Shown here: positions 44,447 to 54,109 of the stretch, in pieces
Numbering within the stretch: the first letter of the stretch is position 1
Layout of the letters: each line of letters starts with the position of its first letter
Source: Thiofilum sp.
GTDB lineage: Bacteria > Pseudomonadota > Gammaproteobacteria > Thiotrichales > Thiotrichaceae
Assembly (NCBI RefSeq): GCF_016711335.1
Contig: NZ_JADJTF010000001.1
Span: 1,240,001-1,304,000, forward strand
Length of the DNA: 64,000 bases
Direction: 5' to 3'
Program-made: the position numbers and the translations under genes
Notes under the pieces: model-generated
Database searches by the model: none
What the model was told of the DNA's origin: nothing
Seen by the model: only the letters and a program-made list of their open reading frames with translations

Positions 44447-45740
44447 ATGAAGGTTCTAGTTATAGGTAATGGTGGGCGTGAACATGCTTTAGCTTGGAAG
44501 CTAGCGCAATCACCCCAAGTCACTGAAGTACTGGTTGCCCCCGGTAATTCGGGCACTGCCCTAGAGCCAAAAGTGCGTAATGTAGCTATAGCAGCCGATC
44601 ACATTACTGATCTGGTACAGATGGCGAAAGATGAAGGGGTAGTCTTAACCGTGGGAAAATTTTGAAATTACGCTAGTATTAGGAGTAGTGGATGCGTTTC
44701 GGGCAGCAGGTTTACGTTGTTTTGGTCCGACACAACAAGCGGCGCAATTAGAGGGTTCTAAAGCTTTCACTAAAGATTTTCTCGCACGCCATAACATTCC
44801 TACGGCGAGCTACGGCAATTTTACCGATATAGCTGAGGCTGAAGCTTATATCCGTAAACAGGGCGCACCCATTGTAATTAAGGCGGATGGCTTAGCCGCA
44901 GGGAAAGGAGTGATTCTGGCGCAAACTGAGGATGAAGCTATTACAGCAGTACGCGATATGCTAGCAGGTAATGCCTTTGGTGCTGCGGGGCATAGAGTGG
45001 TAGTTGAAGAGTTTTTGCATGGTGAGGAAGCCAGTTTTATCGTGATGGTTGATGGTAAAAATATTCTCCCTATGGCGAGTTCTCAAGATCATAAAGCGCG
45101 TAATAATGGTGATACAGGTCCTAACACGGGAGGTATGGGAGCATATTCGCCCGCTCCGGTTGTCACACCAGCGATGCACGAACGTATTATGCGCGAAGTG
45201 ATTGTCCCTACAGTGGAAGGGATGGCGGCGGATGGTATTCCTTACACAGGCTTTTTATATGCCGGAGTGATGATCGATCAAAACAGTGTACCTAAAGTCT
45301 TAGAATTTAATTGTCGTTTTGGTGATCCCGAAACGCAGCCGATTATGATGCGTTTGCAGTCTGATTTAGTGGAGTTAGTCGAGGCTGCTTTGGATGATCG
45401 CCTCGATCAAGTCACGGCTCAGTGGGATAGTCGGGCTGCTTTAGGGGTGGTATTAGCGGCGGGTAATTACCCCGAAGGCTCGTCTAAAGGTGAAGTGATT
45501 AGTGGCTTAGACCAAGCAGCACAGTTACCCGGTAAGGTGTTCCACGCCGGAGCCAGCTTACAAGACGGCAAGGTACTTACGAATGGCGGGCGGGTCTTAT
45601 GTGCAGTGGGCTTGGGGCATACGGTGACTGAGGCACAAGGTCAAGCTTATGATTTGGTGAATACGCTGCATTGGAATCAAGTTTATTTCCGTACTGATAT
45701 TGGTCATCGCGCGATTGCACGCGAAATATCACAATCTTAA
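44447..45740 (+). pseudogene. purD: Phosphoribosylamine-glycine ligase with a frameshift
   Basis: PurD makes GAR in purine synthesis. The first part (44447-44665) encodes MKVLVIGNGGREHALAWKLA and ends ...VVLTVGKF at a TGA. The rest (in frame from about 44669 to 45740) continues LVLGVVDAFRAAGLRCFGPT and carries the intact ATP-grasp motifs IKADGLAAGKGVI, DTGPNTGGMGAYSP and EFNCRFGDPETQPIM. The family normally reads VVGPEAPLVLG at the junction; here GGGAAAATTTTGAAATTACG replaces the GPE codons and shifts frame by one base. A good ribosome site (AGGAG) precedes the ATG. It is either a sequencing or assembly error, a recent null mutation, or, least likely, recoding. Confidence 0.88.
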
Positions 45741-45932
45741 GAGCGCTCAAGTGCCAGTCAGGTGCTAGCTTTTAAACTATTTCTAGTTTTTCAAGCGGCT
45801 AAACAGTGCAGGGGTAAAAGTCATTTTATCCCTATGATTTCGGTAATAATCTGGATGGACGGTGGGAACTTTGTGGGCTATATAATCAGTCTAAGTGCTG
45901 ATTAAATATTAATTTATGCAAGGGGTAAATAA

Positions 45933-46508
45933 ATGAAACTAACAACAATAACAATCATGTCTCTTTTAGCGTTTTCTTTAAGTACTGCGTGGGCGAATGA
46001 GGATTTAGAGGCTGTGCCTGCCAGTGAGGAGATTCAAATTCTGGCTAGTATTAATGATGCCACTGCTGCTCAAGTAGGTACTCAATTGGCGGCTAATGAA
46101 GTCGATACTATTGAGATTCCTGCTGAGGAAACCACTACTGAGGCAGCACCTGCCGATGAGGAAATGGTCGTTTCCGAGGAAGTCATGCAAGTATGCGAAA
46201 ACGCTGCTCAAGAAGAGGGTGTGACGGAAGAAGCGATGGAAGCGTTTATGCAAAATTGTATCGATGAAAATAGCGGTACTTTAGTAGAAGAGTCTGAGGT
46301 TGAAAGTTCAGCGGCTGATACCATGACTGAGGATGAGATGGTGGCTGATGAGGCGGGGGTAGCTGATTTAAGCCAGCCAGAAATGGCAACGGAAGAAGTA
46401 ATAGAGGACGAAGGCATGCAAACTGTAGCGGATGAAGGTGCGGCGGTTGATGATCCTAATGCTTATGTCATGACAGGTTCGGAAGGGACTGAGGAAGTTG
46501 CTCAATAA
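45933..46508 (+). CDS. Very acidic exported protein
   Basis: The 191-residue product has a signal peptide (MKLTTITIMSLLAFSLSTAWA, cleavage before NEDLEA). The mature chain is about one third Asp and Glu, with Ala, Val, Thr and Met making up most of the rest. It has two cysteines in a more ordered helical block (VMQVCENAAQEEGVTEEAM, MQNCIDENSG) that could form a disulfide. The remainder looks intrinsically disordered. No family is recognised. A metal-, calcium- or cation-binding periplasmic role could be imagined but there is no direct evidence. A strong terminator follows. Confidence 0.75.
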   Translation: MKLTTITIMSLLAFSLSTAWANEDLEAVPASEEIQILASINDATAAQVGTQLAANEVDTIEIPAEETTTEAAPADEEMVVSEEVMQVCENAAQEEGVTEEAMEAFMQNCIDENSGTLVEESEVESSAADTMTEDEMVADEAGVADLSQPEMATEEVIEDEGMQTVADEGAAVDDPNAYVMTGSEGTEEVAQ

Positions 46509-46537
46509 GCACTAAAACATTGAGCTGGCTATTAAGT

Positions 46538-46567
46538 AAAAGGGCACTATGCAAGTGCCCTTTTTTT
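46538..46567 (+). terminator. Rho-independent terminator after the acidic protein gene
   Basis: AAAAGGGCACT-type stem (AGGGCACT 46541-46548 with AGTGCCCT 46554-46561, extended by AAA/TTT) is followed by a run of T. On the minus strand the same structure ends typA. Confidence 0.88.
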
Positions 46568-46579
46568 ATAAGCAATGCT

Positions 46580-48421
46580 TTACTCTTGATTAGCTTTAAA
46601 CGCTCTTTTGCGCTCGTGCTCTAATAAGAAACGCTTACGAATCCGAATACTTTGTGGCGTGACTTCCACTAATTCATCATCATCAATAAATTCCAGCGCT
46701 TGCTCTAGTGTGTAGCGAATCGGTGGGGTGAGAATTAAGTTCTCGTCTGTACCCGCAGCACGAATATTGGTGAGTTGCTTAGCCTTGAGCGGATTGACTA
46801 CTAAGTCATTATCGCGGCTATGAATACCAATGACCATGCCTTCATATACTTCTTCACCGTGACCAATGAATAAGCGTCCGCGATCTTGCAGATTGAATAA
46901 GGCATAAGCTAACGCTTTACCGGTGGCATTGGCAATCATCACGCCATTAATACGTTGACCAATACTACCGGATTTGTAAGGACCATAATGAGAGAAGGTG
47001 TGATAGAGCAGACCTGTCCCAGACGTTGAAGTCATGAACTCGGTTTGGAAACCAATCAAGCCGCGTGATGGAATCATATATTGTAAGCGCACCCGACCTT
47101 TACCATCGGGAACCATATCTTTTAGCTCACCACGACGTAAGCCTAGCGCTTCCATGATAGTACCTTGATGTTGCTCTTCAATATCAACCGATACATCTTC
47201 GTAAGGCTCTTGTTTCTCACCATCTACTTCTTTAATGATGACTTCAGGGCGCGATACCGCGAGTTCATACCCCTCACGGCGCATATTCTCGATTAAGATA
47301 CCGAGATGTAATTCACCACGACCGGAGACACGGAATTTTTCAGGATCATCGGTAGGCTCTACTCGTAGCGCAACGTTATGCAGAAGTTCTTGGGCTAAAC
47401 GTTCTTGTAGGCGGCGTGATGAAGTTCCGGTCTTGACTTCTTTGCCTGAGAACGGAGACGTATTGACTTGGAAGGTCATAGTCACAGTAGGCTCATCAAT
47501 GGTGAGCGGTGGTAGAGCGACTACATTGTCTGGATCACAAATGGTGTCCGAAATATACAGCTCATCCATACCAGAGAAAGCAATAATATCGCCCGCTTGT
47601 GCTTCAGGTACTTCAATGCGCTCTAAGCCATGAAAGCCGAGTATTTTTAAAATACGTCCACCACGCACTGCGCCATTCACATCAATAGCTTTAATTTGAG
47701 TATTAGAGCGAATTTTACCTTGCTTAATACGCCCAATCCCAATAATCCCTAAATAAGGATTGTAATCGAGCGAGCTGATTTGCATTTGGAAAGGAGCATC
47801 GACTTCAACATCGGGTGCGGCTACGTGCTTAATAATCGTTTGGAATAATGGGGTCATATCACCACTATTCACATGCTCTTCTAAACCCGCAAAACCATTA
47901 AGTGCTGAAGCATAAACCACTGGGAAATCCAATTGCTCATCGGTAGCACCCAAGTTATCAAATAGGCTAAATACCTGATCCATCACTTTGGCAGGATCAG
48001 CACCGGGACGGTCAATTTTATTAATCACCACAATTGGTTTTAAGCCGTGTGAGAATGCTTTTTGGGTCACAAAGCGCGTTTGCGGCATAGGGCCATCCAC
48101 CGCATCGACGAGTAGTAGTACCGAGTCTACCATCGATAATACCCGCTCGACTTCACCACCAAAGTCAGCATGTCCGGGAGTATCGACAATATTGATGCGG
48201 TATTCAATGCCATCAGCCGGATTCGTCCAACGGATCGCAGTATTCTTTGCCAAAATGGTAATGCCGCGTTCTTTTTCTAATGCATTAGAGTCCATCATGC
48301 GCTCATCTACCTGAGCGCGGGCATCTAAAGTGCCGGATTGTTGTAGTAATTTATCAACTAAAGTGGTCTTGCCATGGTCAACGTGGGCAATGATGGCAAT
48401 ATTACGTAAATTCTGGATCAC
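46580..48421 (-). CDS. typA: Translational GTPase TypA/BipA
   Basis: TypA is a ribosome-associated GTPase of the EF-G class involved in stress and ribosome assembly. The GTP-binding motifs are IAHVDHGKTTLVDKLL, DTPGHADFGGEVERV and NKIDRPGADPA. Domains II and III follow (GRGELHLGILIENMRREGYELAV), then the TypA-specific C-terminal domain. The product is about 613 residues if it starts at GTG 48421 (IQNLRNIAIIAHVDHGK), which fits the family; a TTG at 48436 would add five residues. Neither start has a clear ribosome site. Confidence 0.94.
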   Translation of the reverse strand: MIQNLRNIAIIAHVDHGKTTLVDKLLQQSGTLDARAQVDERMMDSNALEKERGITILAKNTAIRWTNPADGIEYRINIVDTPGHADFGGEVERVLSMVDSVLLLVDAVDGPMPQTRFVTQKAFSHGLKPIVVINKIDRPGADPAKVMDQVFSLFDNLGATDEQLDFPVVYASALNGFAGLEEHVNSGDMTPLFQTIIKHVAAPDVEVDAPFQMQISSLDYNPYLGIIGIGRIKQGKIRSNTQIKAIDVNGAVRGGRILKILGFHGLERIEVPEAQAGDIIAFSGMDELYISDTICDPDNVVALPPLTIDEPTVTMTFQVNTSPFSGKEVKTGTSSRRLQERLAQELLHNVALRVEPTDDPEKFRVSGRGELHLGILIENMRREGYELAVSRPEVIIKEVDGEKQEPYEDVSVDIEEQHQGTIMEALGLRRGELKDMVPDGKGRVRLQYMIPSRGLIGFQTEFMTSTSGTGLLYHTFSHYGPYKSGSIGQRINGVMIANATGKALAYALFNLQDRGRLFIGHGEEVYEGMVIGIHSRDNDLVVNPLKAKQLTNIRAAGTDENLILTPPIRYTLEQALEFIDDDELVEVTPQSIRIRKRFLLEHERKRAFKANQE

Positions 48422-48436
48422 AGTCAGAGTACTCAA

Positions 48437-48857
48437 AGAGAGAAAATTAAGGCGCGATTATAGCGGGATGGCGCGGACTATATAAGGGATAACTTGCTTA
48501 TCTTGCAATAAAGTAGTTCACAGGCTGGAGTACATACCCGATAAATTCTGCTATTGATTAGGGGGGCTCTACTATGGCAGGGTCACTGTTTCTTATTTTA
48601 TAAAAAACAGCCTTAAAATATTATCTATTATAATTTAAGCCAAAAAATTTATTAAAATATCTAATAAGTAAATATTTTTAATTTATAGTAAAATTTAACT
48701 AGAACTATCCAGTGAATAATAATTGTTTAATTAAATTAATTTTAATAAGATGTTTTCAGTGTGTCAGTTGTTTACCTAATAGATATTAGATTGGTTAAAT
48801 AATTCTACTCATCAGTTTTTATATAAAATTAGTCCTTATTTAATGAGGGTATCATTT
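48437..48857. other. AT-rich intergenic region upstream of the NHL/FN3 gene
   Basis: This stretch is very AT-rich from about 48590 onward and holds no open frame or clear RNA. It should contain divergent promoters for typA and for the large exported protein. GAGGGT at 48844-48849 is the ribosome site of the latter. Confidence 0.5.
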
Positions 48858-51800
48858 ATGTTATATAAATTTTTTATGTTAAATAAATATTTTCTTTGGT
48901 GTTTAATATTCATGCCTTTGTGGTTGATTCTGATTACACCTGCATATGCTGTAGAGGTTCCTCCCGACTTCATTAGTGGCTATGGGAGTGGTGGCATTAT
49001 TGGCTATGCACGTAGTGTTGCTGTGGATAGTAATGGAAATGTGTATGTAGCCGATGCTAATAAAAGTCGTATTGCAAAGTTTAATAGTAATGGTGATTTT
49101 ATCAAAATGTGGGGACACCCAGGGTCGGGGCAGGGAGAGTTTGGCGGTCTAATGGGTTATATTGCTATCGATAGTAGAAATATAATTTATTTGGCTGATA
49201 ACACTAATCATCGTATTCAGAAGTTTGATGTTGAAGGTAATTTTATTGGGCAAATTGCTACACGAGATACGACGGGTGAATTAAGCCCGTTTGGCATTGC
49301 TATTAGTAGTAATGGAACTATATATATATCGGATCAAGTTTATAATCTTATTGCTAAATTCAGTAGCGCCGGTATTTATTTAGGGAAATGGGGTTCAAGT
49401 GGATCAGCTAATGGGCAGTTTCAAAATCCGGGCGGTTTAAGAGTTGATGCAGCCGGATATGTTTATGTAGCAGATGACTATAACCATAGAGTGCAAAAGT
49501 TTGATGCTAATGGGGTTTATCAGACCAAGTGGGGGACTGAAGGTACAGCCAATGGCCAGTTTACTTATTTAGGTGATTTAACCATCGATAGCGCAGGTTT
49601 TATTTATGTAGCTGACTATCTCAATGATCGCATCCAGAAGTTTTCTAATACAGGTATTTTTCAGGCTACTTGGGGACGCTCTGGTAGTGCATTAGGTCAA
49701 TTGTCTCGTCCTATAGGTATCGCAGCCACTAATAGTGGATATGTTTATGTAGTCGATGGTAATGCAAGAGTTAATAAATTTACTTTAGCGGGTGCTCCAG
49801 TTAAGTATTTTGCTGGTATAAATGACTATACTAAAAATGGTACTCTAAATTTTCCACATGACATTGCAGTAGATAGTAGTGGAAATATGTATGTATCTGA
49901 TACTGACAATCATAGAGTTCAAAAATTTAATGCCAATGGTCAGTTTGTTTCTAATTGGGGTCAGTATGGTGAGGGGCTAGGCGATTTTTGGTATCCCTTA
50001 GGTCTGGCTATAGATACTAATAATAATATTTATGTGGCTGATAGTTATAATCACCGTATTCAGAAATTTACTAATACAGGTGTATTTATCGCTAGCTATG
50101 GAGAGTATGGCAGTAATAATGGACAGTTTAAATACCCTGAAGATGTTGCTCTAGATAATGTAGGTAATATTTATGTGGTCGATACTGATAATAACCGTAT
50201 TCAAAAACTGAATAGCAATGGGGTATATATAACAAAATGGGGGAGTAGCGGATCTAATAATAGTCAGTTTTCCTTAGCGCGTCAGGTGGCTTTAGATATT
50301 TATAATAATGTATATGTAGTTGAGGAGGGAAATCATAGAGTCCAAAAGTTTACTAGTTCAGGCTCATTTTTAGCGAAATGGGGTATACATGGTGATCGAG
50401 ACGGACAATTATTTTGGCCTTATGGTATGGCTTTAGATAGACGAAATAATGTTTTTTTAGGGGATTATTACTCAGGCATTCAGAAATTTACTAATCTAGG
50501 TAGTTTTCTGATGCGTTGGAGTGACAGCGGTTATAACGATGGTTATACCACTACCATTAGAGGTATGGTTTTAGATAATAAAGGCACTCTCTATGTCACT
50601 GATCGAGGCACAGGTGTTCAGTTATTTACTTATCCGCCTACTTTATCGGCTACTATTGCTAGTACTAGCATAAATCTAGTTTGGAATGATCCTTCCTACC
50701 AAGAAACAGGTTTTAGAGTAGAGCGTTGCACAGGGGCTACCTGCACTAATTTTGTAGTAGTGAGTTCACCAGCAGCCAATGTTTTAAGCTTTAATAATGC
50801 GGGTTTAGCTCCTTCCACTACTTATCTTTATCGTATTAGAGCAGTTTATGGTTCTAAATTGAGTTCTTATTCGTCGATTCTCACTACTACAACACGTGCG
50901 GAGCCTGTTGCGCCTAATAGCTTAGTAGCACAAGTATTATCAGGCACTCAAGTTCGCCTTACATGGCGAGATGCCAGCATAGATGAAACTAACTTTTCCT
51001 TAGAGCGCTGTGCAGGAGTAAGATGTACCAGTTTTGCTGTGATTGCTAGCCCTGCTGCAAACACTACTACTTATACCAATACAGATTTAAGTTCAGGTAT
51101 TACCTATCGCTATAGAATTAGAATGTATCGTGATCCAGACTATTCGAGCTATTCTAATATAGTGGATATAACCCCTTTTGATATGAATGCTCCAACAGAG
51201 TTAAGTGCCGCTGCCATTTCTAGTACACAAGTGCAACTAGATTGGGTCGACAATAGTTTGGATGAAACTAATTTTAGAGTAGAGCGTTGTGCGGGGGCGA
51301 CTTGTACTAACTTTGTTGGAGTTGCAACAGTTCCTGCGGATGAGGCAACGACTTTGCAAACAGGTTTGGTGGCGGGGACTACCTATCGTTATCGGGTACG
51401 TGCTTATCGTGCTCCCAATTTCTCAGCTTATTCCAATATAGTTCAAGTGACTCCTCAGTTGCCCAATGCTTTAACCAGCGTACAAACCAAGGTTTTATCT
51501 AGTACTCAAGTGCGGCTTACTTGGGCATTGACTAATTTAGATGAGTCTGAAGCCAGAATAGAACGTTGTGCGGGAGCAGGTTGTACCAACTTTGCACAAA
51601 TCGGGGTGGTAAGTGCCTATACTGCTGTTTATATCAATGGCAGTTTGACACCGAATACTCTCTATCGCTATCGCATCCGTGCCTATCGCAATGGTGAGTA
51701 TTCAGCTTATTCAAGCATCGTCGAAGCTATCCCTAAATTACCTGTTGTACCTACTAATCTAAGAGCTACAGTATCCGCTGGACAAGCGAAACTGAGCTGG

Positions 51801-52013
51801 GTAGATAACAGCCGCGATGAAACCAATTTTAGAGTAGAGCGCTGCACAGGTGTGGGGTGTACTAACTTTGCTCAGATTGCTACAACCGCAGCTAATAAAG
51901 CAACCTATACTCAAGCGGGTTTAGTGGCGGGTACTACTTATCGCTATCGAGTAAGGGCGTATCGTTTGCCTGAGTATTCTGCCTATTCCAATATTATTGA
52001 TGTGAGACCTTAA
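48858..52013 (+). CDS. Large exported protein with NHL propellers and FN3 domains
   Basis: The ATG at 48858, 8 bases after GAGGGT, gives about 1051 residues. A long hydrophobic signal (FLWCLIFMPLWLILITPAYA) precedes a tandem array of 12 NHL repeats, each like GNVYVADxxNHRIQKF, spaced by about 47 residues. That number would form two six-bladed propellers. From residue 595 on there are five fibronectin type III domains, each with a conserved RVERCAGxxCTNF signature and a YRYRVRAYR strand. No C-terminal anchor or sorting signal is seen. A surface or secreted scaffold binding carbohydrate or protein is likely; function is unknown. Confidence 0.85.
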   Translation: MLYKFFMLNKYFLWCLIFMPLWLILITPAYAVEVPPDFISGYGSGGIIGYARSVAVDSNGNVYVADANKSRIAKFNSNGDFIKMWGHPGSGQGEFGGLMGYIAIDSRNIIYLADNTNHRIQKFDVEGNFIGQIATRDTTGELSPFGIAISSNGTIYISDQVYNLIAKFSSAGIYLGKWGSSGSANGQFQNPGGLRVDAAGYVYVADDYNHRVQKFDANGVYQTKWGTEGTANGQFTYLGDLTIDSAGFIYVADYLNDRIQKFSNTGIFQATWGRSGSALGQLSRPIGIAATNSGYVYVVDGNARVNKFTLAGAPVKYFAGINDYTKNGTLNFPHDIAVDSSGNMYVSDTDNHRVQKFNANGQFVSNWGQYGEGLGDFWYPLGLAIDTNNNIYVADSYNHRIQKFTNTGVFIASYGEYGSNNGQFKYPEDVALDNVGNIYVVDTDNNRIQKLNSNGVYITKWGSSGSNNSQFSLARQVALDIYNNVYVVEEGNHRVQKFTSSGSFLAKWGIHGDRDGQLFWPYGMALDRRNNVFLGDYYSGIQKFTNLGSFLMRWSDSGYNDGYTTTIRGMVLDNKGTLYVTDRGTGVQLFTYPPTLSATIASTSINLVWNDPSYQETGFRVERCTGATCTNFVVVSSPAANVLSFNNAGLAPSTTYLYRIRAVYGSKLSSYSSILTTTTRAEPVAPNSLVAQVLSGTQVRLTWRDASIDETNFSLERCAGVRCTSFAVIASPAANTTTYTNTDLSSGITYRYRIRMYRDPDYSSYSNIVDITPFDMNAPTELSAAAISSTQVQLDWVDNSLDETNFRVERCAGATCTNFVGVATVPADEATTLQTGLVAGTTYRYRVRAYRAPNFSAYSNIVQVTPQLPNALTSVQTKVLSSTQVRLTWALTNLDESEARIERCAGAGCTNFAQIGVVSAYTAVYINGSLTPNTLYRYRIRAYRNGEYSAYSSIVEAIPKLPVVPTNLRATVSAGQAKLSWVDNSRDETNFRVERCTGVGCTNFAQIATTAANKATYTQAGLVAGTTYRYRVRAYRLPEYSAYSNIIDVRP

Positions 52014-52038
52014 GTTAAATCTAGTCTTTAACTAGACC

Positions 52039-52069
52039 ATCCTGCTACTGATAATCAGTGGCAGGATTA
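52039..52069 (+). terminator. Hairpin terminator after the NHL/FN3 gene
   Basis: ATCCTGCTACTGAT (52039-52052) pairs with ATCAGTGGCAGGAT (52054-52067), one G-T wobble. The T-run after it is short and interrupted. Confidence 0.7.
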
Positions 52070-52151
52070 TTTCAAATTTAGTAATTCTCAATTTAGCCCC
52101 CCTATAAATCTCGCTACACTACTCGCCTTTTGAGTTTATAGGAGTCCAGCG

Positions 52152-52541
52152 ATGGATTTAACCCAAACGCATTACGCTCAACTAGGGGGCGAAGCGGCAG
52201 TACTTCAACTAGCCACACGCTTTTATGAAATTATGGATACCATTCCAGAAGCATGGGAACTGCGCAAACTGCACCCACAAGATTTAATCATTTCACGCGA
52301 TAAGTTATTTAAGTTTTTATCCGGTTGGCTTGGTGGTCCGCCGCTCTACGTGCAAGAGTATGGTCATCCTATGCTCAGAGCGCGTCATTTACCTTTTCCG
52401 ATTAATATGCAAATGCGTGATCAATGGCTACTGTGTATGGATCAGGCACTCGCTGAACAAGTGAGTGATATTCAGCTCAAACAAGCGCTACAATTCGCTT
52501 TCCGCCAAACGGCTGACCATATGCGTAATCAGGCGGGATAG
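52152..52541 (+). CDS. Group II truncated haemoglobin
   Basis: The 129-residue protein matches group II truncated globins, small haem proteins that bind oxygen and react with nitric oxide. It has YAQLGGEAAVLQLATRFYEIM at the start and LFKFLSGWLGGPPLYVQEYG followed by HPMLRARHLPFPI, which holds the proximal histidine and the group II F-helix pattern. The distal region ends with QALQFAFRQTADHM. It has its own short upstream region with GGAG before the ATG and lies 26 bases before the AEC transporter. Confidence 0.9.
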   Translation: MDLTQTHYAQLGGEAAVLQLATRFYEIMDTIPEAWELRKLHPQDLIISRDKLFKFLSGWLGGPPLYVQEYGHPMLRARHLPFPINMQMRDQWLLCMDQALAEQVSDIQLKQALQFAFRQTADHMRNQAG

Positions 52542-52567
52542 GGCGTTTTAATCATTGAGTACTTTAT

Positions 52568-53455
52568 ATGCTAGAGCTAGTGCTTCGTATTTTTGGAATT
52601 ATTTTCCCAGTATTTGCTTGTGCGGGCATGGGTGCAGCGTATGGCTATCGCTTTCGCATTAATCTAGGGGTGATTAATCAAATCAATATGGATGTATTCA
52701 CCCCCATATTAGTGTTTTGGGTGTTAGTGGATAAGCCATTTGATTGGGGTACTTATAGCACCTTAGCTTTGGCTGGAACAGTGGTAGTGTTGGGTTCTGG
52801 GTTGGTACTACTACCGCTGGTGTGGTTGTTTAAGATTAATGCTAAAACCTTTTTGCCACCGATGATGTTTAATAATTCTGGCAATATGGGGCTACCTCTC
52901 ATGCTGTTTGCCTTTGGTGAGACAGCATTGCAGGCGGGAGTAGTACTATTTTTAATGGAGATGATTCTGCATTTTACTGTGGGCATGTTTATTTTAGATC
53001 ATCGCACGCGCCCGTGGACGCTGCTCAAAATGCCCATGATCCAAGCCACTATTTTAGGTTTAGTGTTTAGCACCTTTCATATCGCCATCCCTGAGCCGAT
53101 AGCCAATACCATCAAACTTATGGGGCAGGTTGCCATTCCTTTAATGCTGTTTGCCTTAGGGGTACGCTTATTGGATATTAATTTTCGTGATTGGAAATTA
53201 GGCGTGTTAGGTGCGTTTGCAGCGCCCTTATCGGGCATAGTGTGTGCTGTAGCCTTTCAAATGGTGATGCCTTTAGGTCAAGAGCAATTTGCTTGGTTAT
53301 TGCTATTTGCGGCCTTACCACCCGCAGTATTAAATGTATTAGTATCCGAGCGTTATCGACAAGAGCCAGAAAAAGTAGCTTCGATAGTATTAATGGGTAA
53401 TTTAGGCAGTTTAATTGCTATTCCCTTGACTTTATATTTTGCTCTTCCTCATTAG
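52568..53455 (+). CDS. AEC-family transporter
   Basis: This 295-residue protein belongs to the auxin efflux carrier family of bacterial permeases. It has about ten hydrophobic segments and the family pattern FNNSGNMGLPLMLFAFGE in the middle. LMGQVAIPLMLFALGVRLL lies in the second half. The substrate cannot be told from sequence; some relatives carry dicarboxylates. It follows the truncated haemoglobin gene closely and may be co-transcribed. Confidence 0.88.
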   Translation: MLELVLRIFGIIFPVFACAGMGAAYGYRFRINLGVINQINMDVFTPILVFWVLVDKPFDWGTYSTLALAGTVVVLGSGLVLLPLVWLFKINAKTFLPPMMFNNSGNMGLPLMLFAFGETALQAGVVLFLMEMILHFTVGMFILDHRTRPWTLLKMPMIQATILGLVFSTFHIAIPEPIANTIKLMGQVAIPLMLFALGVRLLDINFRDWKLGVLGAFAAPLSGIVCAVAFQMVMPLGQEQFAWLLLFAALPPAVLNVLVSERYRQEPEKVASIVLMGNLGSLIAIPLTLYFALPH

Positions 53456-53456
53456 T

Positions 53457-53990
53457 TTATAGCGCTTTAATAATATGTACTTGTAGCGGTATTTTAGAGC
53501 CATCTGCTAAGTTTAACTCACCTTCAATATAACGTAAGGCTCCAAAATTGAGATAACGAGCAATAACCTGCCCATTTTCATGATTAACAGGAGTAGTATC
53601 ACCGCCAATAGTAATACTTACCACCGGTTGCTCATAATCTTGGTCAAGCCCCAAAAAAACTAAATCTTGATTAGGTAATGGATTCCAAGGATCAAACTCA
53701 CGTGCTAAACGATCAGCCAAACCACTGACTTTTAAACCTGCTAAACCTTGCGGCGTTTTTATCGGTTTAGGGTCATAAGTATTGCGTGGTAATAATTGTG
53801 TCATCCATCCTTCAATGAGATTAGTTAAATGCCGATACAGTTTACGTGACCAACCTGCAGGCCCCATTACGGCAGGTTTGGTAAATTGCTCATAGTTATA
53901 ACTCAATTGTTGTGAGTGTTGCGCTAATTGTTCAGAAGGTAAAGGCGCTGAACTTGGCAACAGTGGACGCCCATTAATTGGTGTTGTCAT
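53457..53990 (-). CDS. Hypothetical cytoplasmic protein
   Basis: I do not recognise this 177-residue protein. It has no signal or membrane segment. The N-terminal third is rich in Pro, Gln and Ser (RPLLPSSAPLPSEQLAQHSQ). The C-terminal part is a beta-rich domain with DLVFLGLDQDYEQPVVSITIG and YIEGELNLADGSKIPLQVHI. Its stop codon is one base after that of the convergent AEC gene. It lies on the same strand as cmoM, which is transcribed towards its start from 120 bases upstream. Confidence 0.7.
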   Translation of the reverse strand: MTTPINGRPLLPSSAPLPSEQLAQHSQQLSYNYEQFTKPAVMGPAGWSRKLYRHLTNLIEGWMTQLLPRNTYDPKPIKTPQGLAGLKVSGLADRLAREFDPWNPLPNQDLVFLGLDQDYEQPVVSITIGGDTTPVNHENGQVIARYLNFGALRYIEGELNLADGSKIPLQVHIIKAL

Positions 53991-54109
53991 CTATTCGTCC
54001 TTGAAAGCCCTAGTAAATGCAATTGACTTTTGTACCTTTATATCATTATTGATTTTGCTTGGAATACCTATGGGCTAGCAGATAATCGTAAATAAATGAC
54101 CGATAGGTC

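Noticed and set aside
44650..44670. Programmed -1 frameshift in purD
   Set aside because: The required change is +1 (or -2) and there is no heptamer in the correct phase. A +1 slip at UUU UGA is possible in form but would leave the conserved GPE motif altered.
49000..50640. Repetitive DNA that could be taken for an assembly duplication
   Set aside because: The periodicity is that of diverged NHL repeats in one intact frame; the units differ too much to be an assembly artefact.
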